A stretch of DNA of 5,805 nt from Bacteroides sp. (GTDB lineage Bacteria; Bacteroidota; Bacteroidia; Bacteroidales; Bacteroidaceae), in assembly GCA_021204375.1 (NCBI GenBank), contig JAJPZL010000002.1, positions 8,696 to 14,500 on the forward strand, given 5' to 3'. The position numbers were made by a program, and so were the translations under genes. Positions 1-5,805 of this stretch are shown here, piece by piece; the stretch's first letter is position 1; every line of letters starts with the position of its first letter. A model generated the notes under the pieces. It ran no database searches. It saw only the letters and a program-made list of their open reading frames with translations, and had not been told where the DNA came from.

Positions 1-54
1 ATTGAAATTTTTTCTATCCAGCGTAGGCAAAGAGTAGGTTATTAAATGGAAGGG

Positions 55-62
55 TATATTTG
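55..62 (+). promoter_or_regulatory. Putative Bacteroidetes -7 promoter element
   Basis: The octamer TATATTTG fits the Bacteroidetes -7 consensus TAnnTTTG exactly. It lies about 33 bases before the ATG at 95, which would give a 5' leader of roughly 20-25 bases. No TTTG-like -33 element is visible at the usual 19-21 base spacing upstream, so the call rests on one half of the promoter. The rest of 1-94 shows no clear Shine-Dalgarno site, only an A/G-rich stretch (aaaaagaagaag, 79-90), which is normal for this phylum. Confidence 0.4.
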
Positions 63-94
63 GTTACTAAATCTATATCAAAAAGAAGAAGTTG

Positions 95-649
95 ATGAAA
101 AGGAACTATTTTTTTACTCTGGGTCTGTTAGTAGCAGGGCTGGCTTTGAATTTTCCTGTGCAGGTAAAGTCTCTTTCCGGAGAAGTTTATCCTCTTGCTA
201 CTGGAACTGAACAGGAAAATTTTGAAGAGTTCCTGGAAAAGTTTACGGGAAGTGCTGCCTTTCAATACTCCCGCATTAAATTCCCCCTTACTACTCCTAT
301 TATCCTGGTCACGGAAGATGGAGAAGAGGAGAGAAGCTTTCCTTTTACCCGGGATAAATGGCCTTTACTGGATCGGGATGTGATCAAAGAAGAGCGTCTC
401 CTGGATGAGCACGGCGGAGTGTATGTCTCTCATTATGTGGTTAATGAGGCAAACCGTAAAGAGTTTGAAGCCGGTTACGAAGAGTCGGAACTCGACCTGC
501 GGTTGGTATTTAACCTTCTGGACGGAAAATGGTTCCTGACCGATGCTTATGCCGGTTGGTATGGTTTTGATCTGATAGATACCGACCTGCCCGAAGCAGT
601 GAATGCCGTACAGGAGGAGAACAGTGTCTTTAAGCAGATCTATCCCTGA
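95..649 (+). CDS. Exported DUF4348-like protein of unknown function
   Basis: This encodes 184 residues. I start it at the ATG at 95; a TTG just before it (92) is in frame but less likely. Residues 1-28 look like a Sec signal peptide: KR near the N-terminus, a hydrophobic core at about 5-19, and a possible signal peptidase I site near VKS (24-26). There is no lipobox cysteine, so it is predicted to be soluble in the periplasm or secreted. The mature part is acidic and mixed alpha/beta in character, with an FQYSRIKFPL segment (56-65), a Trp/Tyr-rich segment (146-157) and a C-terminal FKQIYP. The FQ..RI.FPL pattern recalls the Bacteroidales DUF4348 family, whose function is unknown; I recognise this from memory, with moderate certainty. 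The frame is clean from start to stop, unlike the genes facing it. It converges on and overlaps the last 10 bases of the dus pseudogene. Confidence 0.85.
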   Translation: MKRNYFFTLGLLVAGLALNFPVQVKSLSGEVYPLATGTEQENFEEFLEKFTGSAAFQYSRIKFPLTTPIILVTEDGEEERSFPFTRDKWPLLDRDVIKEERLLDEHGGVYVSHYVVNEANRKEFEAGYEESELDLRLVFNLLDGKWFLTDAYAGWYGFDLIDTDLPEAVNAVQEENSVFKQIYP

Positions 650-1592
650 GCCGAAAGTTCTTCAAAGAGCATCTGGGTTGTAGCCAGATAGGTAAGGATA
701 TTATTACTTTTGATTATTTTTTTGCGGAGGCGTTTCTCTACCTCCGGTAACAGATAGTCCCAGAAACTTTTTACTTTCAGAAGGATCTGGGATTCTCCAC
801 ATAAAGAGGCATTATACCAATCGAATAATTCGCGGTGCATCTCTGAGAGTTTACTGATCAATTCAGAACCTGACAGCACGCGGCCTTACTGATATTCCAG
901 TGCCAGTGCCGGATTGGCTAACAGTCCTCTTCCTGTCATTATACCCGAAATTCCGGGGAAACAGGATGTTACAGCTACTATATCTTCTAACGTATGGAGA
1001 TCTCCGTTGTAAATTAATGGAATAGTACATCTTTCATAAAATCTGCTGAAATTTTCCATATCCGTTTCTCCTTTGTATTGCTGAATGCCCAGTCGCGGAT
1101 GTAAAGTGATCTGGCGTAACGGTAATTCGTTTAACAAAGAGAGCAGGCGAATGGATTCATCGGCACTCTCCTGTCCCAGTCTCATCTTCACCGAGAAACT
1201 GATATCCGGTTCCTCCGTTACTATTTGTAGTACCTCTTTTACCTTTTCCGGAAAAGGCAGAATGCCTGATCCTTTCTTTTTCCGGGCGATCAACGGAAAG
1301 GGGCACCCTATATTAATATCAATTTGTGTATATCCTTTCTCTTTGAGTGGCTTTACCAATGTAGCGGCTTCTTTCAGTTCCGAAGCTATGATCTGAGGAA
1401 TAAGAGGTAGTGATTTATTTAACTCAGGATCTGAATCTCTCCGATCCTTGTTTCTTATCATACCATCCTGAAGGTGTATGAAAGGTGTATAGTAGCATTC
1501 AATCCCACCAAAATATTTGCATGTAACTGGCGGTAAATGGCTTCTGTGTGTCCCTGTAAAGGGATAAAATGTACGGGTAATTTAGTATTCAT
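640..1592 (-). pseudogene. dus: tRNA-dihydrouridine synthase, broken by a frameshift and an in-frame stop
   Basis: Dus enzymes are FMN proteins that use NADPH to reduce specific tRNA uridines to dihydrouridine in the cytoplasm. Repairing two lesions gives a full-length 317-residue protein starting at the ATG at 1592 (MNTKLPVHFIPLQGH). Family marks are all present: YYTPFI (34-39), NIGCPFP with the catalytic acid Cys97, KGSGIL (107-112), KMR (136-138), HPRLGIQQYKG (165-175), YNGD (195-198) and the FMN-phosphate loop GRGLLANPAL (221-230), followed by the helical C-terminal domain (about 237-317). Lesion 1: one base is missing between 1495 and 1494; upstream the frame reads GLNAT then hits TGA, downstream it reads YYTPFIHLQDGMIRNKD. 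Lesion 2: TAA at 886-888 is codon 236, and the same frame resumes as GRVLSGSEL. The gene follows the S46 pseudogene by 17 bases, so it was probably co-transcribed. The Dus subclass cannot be set from sequence alone. As written, no product would be active. Confidence 0.88.
1471..1490. repeat. Short direct repeat beside the dus frameshift
   Basis: The 9-mer aaggtgtat occurs at 1471-1479 and again at 1482-1490, an 11-base period. It lies within dus (codons for YTPF and IHL), ending four bases from the missing base near 1494/1495. The reconstructed protein has normal length here, so the repeat is not itself an insertion; it may simply make the site prone to slippage. Confidence 0.5.
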
Positions 1593-1609
1593 AGTATTTA
1601 TACGAGGGC

Positions 1610-3744
1610 TTATCGGTTTATCTTTAATTCCTGGAGAATAGGATCTGCTTTTCCATATTGCTCCATAATAAATAACATATAACGTACACCCACCGCAATA
1701 CAACGCTGAAGGGTCGGTTCATAAGTAAAATCTGAGCTCATGGCTTCCCAGTTCCCGTTAAAAGCCAATCCGGTAAGTTCACCTTTGCTGTTGAATACAG
1801 GGCTACCGGAGTTACCACCGGTAATATCGTTATTGGTAATAAAGCATACCCTTAACTCTCCTTCCTGATCCTGATAAGGAGCGAAGTCTGCCTTTTCAAG
1901 CAGGGATAATAGTTCCGGCTGTACATAAAAGTCGGGATCTCCCTGATGCCTGAGTACCTTCTCGAAAATACCCGCTGTGGTAGTAAAATAGTTGTAATCG
2001 ATCCCGTCAGCAGGAGAGTAGCCCGATACCCGGCCCAGGCTGAGACGCATACTAAAGTTTACATCGGAATAGTGGTTCCTGTCACTGTACATCTCTCGGA
2101 TCGCTTTGTTGTAAAGGCGTTCGTAATGCTCTATTTTTCGGAAGGTTCTTTAATGGATTGGTTCAGGTCGTAAAAAGCGACCAGAAGATCAAGTACCAGT
2201 GAAATACCCGGATCTTCGAAAAGCTGGAAGGTAGTATCATTTTCCAATATCAGCCTGAGCCCTTCCGGAGTAGTTATTTTAGTGGAGGAGAAGAGCTCTT
2301 CCGTATAGGCACGGTAGTTGTTATCATACTCTTTCCCAATAGTGGTATAGATAGAAGGATAAAAGTCTTCTTCCGCATGTTTGGGATACTCTTCCAGCAT
2401 GGTAATAAATACCTCTTTATCAATATCCAGGTCCAGGTTATCATGCTTTTCCAGGGTCTGTTTCAGTCGCATCTCTACTAAGCGTGGTTCGTCTTCGAAG
2501 TCAAAGTTTAATATTTCCAGTGATAGCTGTACCAGTTCGGAGGAGTTCAGGAAAGACTCCATAAAATAAGCAATAGCCCGTTTGCCGGCTTCCCGGTTTC
2601 GGTAAGCCAACTCCAGTTCGGTGAAAAGCCGCAGGTATTCGTTCTTGTTGGCCGGTTGCTGACGTATCCAGTTACGGAGATGCGCCTCAGTCTCCTGTTT
2701 TCTCTCCAACACATGAAGTTTCCGAATAGAACGGTTCATCCCGATGCTGTTTTTCCAGTAGTTGGAGCTTTCGTTATATTTAGAAGCATATTTTATATGG
2801 ATCTCACTGCTTTTATCCATCTCTCTTTTCCAGATAGCCTGTTTTACCCCACGGATATTGATCAGGGCCTCATTCAGGGTATTCATTCGCTCTTCGATAG
2901 CGTAGGAAGAGAGGTATTGTTCAGTCTCTCCCGGATAGCCGATGGTTATGCTGAAATTTCCTTCCTGGTATCCTGCTATGGAGAGAGGAGCTACATAGGG
3001 AGGATGGTAGGGAACATTGTCCGGAGAGTAGTCTGCCGGCTCATTACCGGGAGTAGAGTAGATACGGAATACGGCAAAGTCCCCGGTATGCCGGGGTCAT
3101 TCCCAGTTATCGGTATCCTAACCGAATTTACCTACGGAGGAGGGAGGAGCATATACTAATCTTACATCGTTGTAATCCCGGTAGATATTCAGGTAATAGG
3201 CGTTCCCTCCGTAATAACTGTCTACAATAGCTACCAGAGTGGTATCCTTGTCCATCATCTCTTCTTGAAGTACAAAACGGACGGAATCTATCACAGAAGC
3301 TCTTTCGGATTCTTCCATTCCTGCGTGAAGTGCTCTGTTTATCTTATGGGTTACATCTTCACTGCTTACCAGGAAGTGCACATAGAGATCAGGATTAGGA
3401 AGTTCTTCCTGCCGGGTACCGGCTACAAAGCCATCCCGTATATAGTTGTGTTCAGGAGTACTGTGTTGCTGGATAGCGCTGAAGCTACAATGATGATTGG
3501 TAAATACCAATCCCTCTTCTGATGCTACCACTCCGCTACAGAATCCCTCGAAGTTTACAATTGCATCTTTGAGAGAACTTTTTTTGGTATGGTATATCTG
3601 GTTGGCAGAGAGTTGAAGACCCACTTCTTTTATGGCCAGTTGAGTCTTTTTATCCAGGTTGTTGATCATCCACATTCCTTCATCGCTTCGGGCGGGTAGC
3701 GGGAGAAGGAAAAGCAGCAGGTAAATAATAGGTTTTACATTCAT
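1610..3744 (-). pseudogene. Family S46 dipeptidyl-peptidase (DPP7-like), broken by two stops and a frameshift
   Basis: S46 enzymes (DPP7, DPP11) are periplasmic serine dipeptidyl-peptidases of clan PA that release dipeptides from oligopeptide N-termini, feeding amino-acid fermentation in Bacteroidales. The repaired protein is about 711 residues, the family's usual size. Residues 1-20 are a signal peptide ending PARS before DEGMW. The triad can be placed at His85 (TNHHC), Asp222 (HTGDF) and Ser646 (GGNSGSPV); Asn213 and Arg218 match the substrate N-terminus binding positions known in the family. The residue 18 after the catalytic Ser is Gly (664), the DPP7 type for hydrophobic P1; DPP11 has Arg there. 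Lesions: TAG at 3118-3120 (codon 209), TGA at 3097-3099 (codon 216), and one A missing from the A5 run at 2134-2138, where GAA AAA ATA GAG is expected. Beyond each lesion the homology continues without a gap. The ATG at 3744 overlaps the end of the DUF389 remnant. The longest product, 208 residues, would lack Asp222 and Ser646 and so be inactive. Confidence 0.92.
3081..3096. repeat. GC-rich perfect inverted repeat inside the S46 pseudogene
   Basis: The sequence ccccggtatgccgggg is a 6-base perfect stem with a 4-base loop. It covers the codons for PRHTG, part of the conserved catalytic-Asp segment, so protein conservation alone could explain it. It directly abuts the TGA lesion at 3097-3099. 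No T run follows on either strand, so I do not call it a terminator. Confidence 0.4.
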
Positions 3745-4006
3745 TTTTTTTGTTGATCATTAATCGTAAATTCCGAGCTCCTGTTCTTGCAGTGAGCCAT
3801 TGGGAGATCCTGGTTTGTTCGTCCTGGTCAGGTAGCCGATTAAATTCCATAATTGCCAGGGTCAGGGTATCCACACGCAGAGAATCTAGATTTACTTCGG
3901 TGGTAAATGCTATAGAGAGTGATTGGGCTTCAGGGTAAAGTACTTTTAATTCAGGAGCAATGGAACTGCTCAGCTCTGTGACTCCTCTGTATTGTTCCAG
4001 TTCTTT
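3680..4006 (-). pseudogene. Detached C-terminal part of the DUF389 protein
   Basis: After the TAA at 4007-4009 the same frame stays open for 108 codons. It continues the C-terminal soluble domain of the DUF389 gene: KELEQYRGVTELSSSIAPEL, then SLSIAF, VDTLTLAIMEFNRL, and a closing W-L-ARTGARNLRLMI segment that resembles the usual end of Bacteroidales DUF389 proteins. The natural end is probably near 3741-3743. The last 20 or so codons (CKTYYLPAAFPSP onward, to TGA at 3680-3682) run through the S46 start in another frame and look like read-through. An A8 run at 3744-3751 sits there; one more A would put the TGA of ATGA in frame and give a 4-base overlap with S46. No convincing restart site is seen, although a GTG at 3874 is in frame. 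I treat this as a remnant, not a separate gene. Confidence 0.75.
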
Positions 4007-5098
4007 TTAAAGAAGAGTGATTCTGTGCTGTTGTTCCAGAAGGTGTTCTTCATTGTTCTTATAGAAATCTTTCATTAACAGGTTCCGGATCTCTAAGAGA
4101 TCAATATGATCATTGCTTGCTCCCTGTAAAACGATCAGGTTGCTGCTGGCCAATGATTTATAATCTTTAAGTTTTTCCCTGGCCAGTTCTATGGATATAT
4201 CGGGTATCTCTTCTCCGATCAGTACTACCCGTATCTCTTTTTTGTCAAAGTTTATTTTGCGTGTAAGCACTTGTGTATTATCAAAACTTAATTCGCGGTT
4301 GATGAACTGATTGGCTGAGGTTTCATAAATTGTATCCCGTATAATTCCAACAGTCAGATAAAGAGCCGGGCAAAGGGTGAGGATGACAATGCCAATGATA
4401 TAATTCTTTACTCTTTTCTCTCTCTCTTTATCCAGTAACTCTTTTTTCTCAAATTTCATCACCCTTACTCCGATATAAGTAGCTACACTAATAAAGACAG
4501 AGTTAATGAAATAGAGATAAAATGCTCCCATGAAAAAGTAGAAATTTCCGGTAGCAATGCCATATCCTGCGGTGCAGAGTGGTGGCATAAGAGCAGTTGC
4601 TATGGCTACTCCCGGTATTACATTTCCTTTTTCTTTGGTAGAGAGCGCTATGATCCCGGCAAGACCTCCTAAAAGAGCGATGAATACATCATAAATAGTA
4701 GGTGAGGTACGGGCCAGAAGTTCTGATTGAGCCTCCGTAAGAGAAGTAAAGAGAAAATAGATGGTAGAGGTGGTAATACTAAAAAGCGTAGTGATCCCGA
4801 AACTTTTTAAAGAACGTTTGAGCAGGTCAAAATCATTGATCCCTACAGAAAGACCTATCCCCATAATAGGTCCCATCAATGGGGAAATAAGCATGGCCCC
4901 GATAATTACAGCCGTAGAGTTTACATTCAGTCCCAGTGATGCCATAAATATGGCAAGTATAAGGATCCAGAGGCTGGCTCCCTGAAATTCTACTCCTTTG
5001 CGGGTGGACTCTATGGTCTGGAGCTCATTATCTTTATCCTTATTAAGATCCAGGTAAGCATTCAGGAAGCCCTTGATATTGATAAAGCGGGGTTTCAT
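4007..5098 (-). CDS. DUF389 family inner-membrane protein, truncated by a premature TAA
   Basis: This 363-residue frame holds the whole membrane part of a DUF389 protein. The signature is clear: TRKGVEF (32-38), then GLNVNSTAVIIGAMLISPLM at 56-75, GIGLSVGINDFDLLKRS (80-96) and ATALMPPLCTAGYG (167-180). About six or seven hydrophobic segments are seen (roughly 42-59, 62-84, 98-120, 136-152, 160-178, 186-210, 232-252). A soluble region follows (about 253-363) with a helix-rich end, QQHRITLL. The family is widespread in bacteria and its transport role, if any, is not settled. The ATG overlaps the flippase stop in ATGA (5095-5098), suggesting translational coupling. The TAA at codon 364 cuts off about 80-90 residues still encoded downstream in frame (GAA, CAA or AAA to TAA would each do it). 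The membrane domain might still be made, so this may be a shortened gene rather than a dead one. Confidence 0.85.
   Translation of the reverse strand: MKPRFINIKGFLNAYLDLNKDKDNELQTIESTRKGVEFQGASLWILILAIFMASLGLNVNSTAVIIGAMLISPLMGPIMGIGLSVGINDFDLLKRSLKSFGITTLFSITTSTIYFLFTSLTEAQSELLARTSPTIYDVFIALLGGLAGIIALSTKEKGNVIPGVAIATALMPPLCTAGYGIATGNFYFFMGAFYLYFINSVFISVATYIGVRVMKFEKKELLDKEREKRVKNYIIGIVILTLCPALYLTVGIIRDTIYETSANQFINRELSFDNTQVLTRKINFDKKEIRVVLIGEEIPDISIELAREKLKDYKSLASSNLIVLQGASNDHIDLLEIRNLLMKDFYKNNEEHLLEQQHRITLL
5095..5098 (-). other. ATGA stop-start overlap joining flippase and DUF389
   Basis: On the - strand the flippase ends AAA CCA TGA while DUF389 begins ATG AAA CCC, sharing the four bases ATGA. 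This spacing is typical of translationally coupled operon genes and fixes the DUF389 start. It also serves as a model for the expected DUF389-S46 junction at about 3741-3744. Confidence 0.85.
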
Positions 5099-5805
5099 GG
5101 TTTATTCTTTTTTAGGAACCGGTTCATATAGGGAATACTTGAGAGGGGGAAATCGTGCCTGATCATATAAAAAAGATAGAGGAATAATATTAGGGATCGG
5201 TATAGAAGTCTTAACCATATATTTTCTATCGGTACTAACAGGATAGCCGTATAAAGGAGTATGGTCAGCAGAAAATAAAGATCGATGGTCTTAAAGTCAT
5301 ATTGGATCGGGTATTTCTTTTGTCCTACTATATATGATAACAGAGTAATAATGAAATAACCGATCAGTCCGGCACAGGCGGACGCCACATATCCGTAACG
5401 AGAGACAAATAGGATGTTTAATAAAATAATAATTATACAGCCTGCCAGAGAGAAGTAAGCTCCCCACTTTGTCTCATCAATCAGTTTGTACCAGAAGGAG
5501 AGATTGAAATAGATCCCGATAAATATTTCGGCTCCCATTACAATAGGAACCACTTTCAATCCCTCCCAGTAATCCGGACTGATCAGATAACGTAAAATAT
5601 CCAGGTAACAGATGACCACTAAAAAGGCCAGCAGCGAGAAGATAATAAAGTACTTCATTGCATCAGCATATGTCTGGCGATTATCTGTTTCATTGCTTTT
5701 ACCAAAAACAAAAGGTTCATACGCATACCGGAAAGCCTGGGTGAACATAGCCAGGATAAGGGCTACCTTGCTGGCAGCACCGTATATACCCAATTGTACG
5801 CGTGG
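5095..5805 (-). CDS. Polysaccharide/oligosaccharide flippase (Wzx/MATE-like), C-terminal half, partial
   Basis: The frame is open to the window edge, so the 5' end lies beyond 5805; 236 residues are visible, beginning PRVQLGIYGAASKVA. A TTG at 5793 is only an internal codon. The visible part is strongly hydrophobic, with about six further membrane segments after the opening one, for example FIIFSLLAFLVVICYL, VVPIVMGAEIFIGIYF, LAGCIIIILLNILFV, GLIGYFIITLLSYIV, LYFLLTILLYTAILLV and LYRSLILFLYLFYMI, and a basic tail FLKKNKP. The segments GIYGAASK, FTQAFRYAYEPF and the break at SPDYWEGLKVVPI are typical of Bacteroidales lipopolysaccharide-biosynthesis flippases, which move lipid-linked glycans across the inner membrane. 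Complete members are usually near 480 residues, so about half is shown. There are no stops or frame breaks, in contrast with the three genes after it. The substrate cannot be deduced. Confidence 0.85.
   Translation of the reverse strand, partial: PRVQLGIYGAASKVALILAMFTQAFRYAYEPFVFGKSNETDNRQTYADAMKYFIIFSLLAFLVVICYLDILRYLISPDYWEGLKVVPIVMGAEIFIGIYFNLSFWYKLIDETKWGAYFSLAGCIIIILLNILFVSRYGYVASACAGLIGYFIITLLSYIVGQKKYPIQYDFKTIDLYFLLTILLYTAILLVPIENIWLRLLYRSLILFLYLFYMIRHDFPLSSIPYMNRFLKKNKP

Noticed and set aside
45..209. Possible 54-codon + strand frame starting at ATG 45
   Set aside because: It overlaps the signal-peptide region of the convincing gene at 95-649 in another frame and its translation shows no domain or family features.
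640..879. Independent small gene with a GTG start
   Set aside because: It is the C-terminal helical domain of Dus in the same frame, separated only by the TAA at 886-888.
1458..1703. Separate small - strand gene ending just after the dus N-terminus
   Set aside because: Its second half is the dus N-terminus up to the frameshift; the first half overlaps the S46 C-terminal code in another frame.
2092..2131. Programmed ribosomal frameshift in the S46 gene
   Set aside because: The A5 run lacks a canonical X XXY YYZ heptamer and a downstream pseudoknot, and two nonsense codons upstream would already end translation.
2656..3159. Long + strand frame of 167 codons opposite the S46 gene
   Set aside because: It is antisense to strongly conserved S46 coding sequence and has no recognisable features of its own.
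886..4009. Stop codon reassignment or selenocysteine/pyrrolysine insertion to explain the in-frame stops
   Set aside because: TAA, TAG and TGA all occur in frame, frameshifts are present too, and intact genes here end normally at TGA. No single recoding fits, and no insertion element structure is seen.

Overview
The window looks like Bacteroidales chromosome (phylum Bacteroidota). The support is a DUF4348-type exported protein, a DUF389 membrane protein, a peptidase family S46 dipeptidyl-peptidase gene, a Bacteroidetes-style tRNA-dihydrouridine synthase, a TAnnTTTG -7 promoter element and the lack of clear Shine-Dalgarno sites. Base composition is moderate, a little over 40% GC by eye. I see no mobile element, CRISPR array, tRNA or rRNA.

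Layout. On the + strand, positions 95-649 hold an intact small exported protein behind a short 5' region with a plausible promoter. Everything else is on the - strand and reads right to left as one co-directional series: a polysaccharide flippase whose 5' end lies outside the window (5805-5095), DUF389 (5098 down to about 3741), an S46 dipeptidyl-peptidase (3744-1610) and a tRNA-dihydrouridine synthase (1592-640). Junctions are tight: a 4-base ATGA overlap between flippase and DUF389, a near-identical overlap between DUF389 and S46, then a 17-base gap before dus. This looks like one transcription unit. It ends in a 10-base tail-to-tail overlap with the + strand gene.

The striking feature is that the three consecutive genes after the flippase are all broken while the two flanking genes read cleanly. 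DUF389 has an in-frame TAA at codon 364. S46 has in-frame TAG and TGA seven codons apart, plus a one-base loss in an A tract. Dus has a one-base loss near codon 34 and an in-frame TAA at codon 236. Apart from these lesions the genes are full length (S46 about 711 aa, Dus 317 aa) and keep their catalytic residues. The damage is therefore either very recent pseudogenisation of a run of genes, as in a host-restricted or genome-reducing lineage, or an error-rich assembly. All three stop codons appear in frame, so an altered genetic code does not explain it.

If intact, the gene products would be a cell-envelope glycan flippase, an inner-membrane protein of unknown transport role, a periplasmic dipeptidyl-peptidase for peptide catabolism and a tRNA-modifying enzyme. 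They do not form an obvious single pathway. I found no convincing new system; the clustered gene decay is the main observation.
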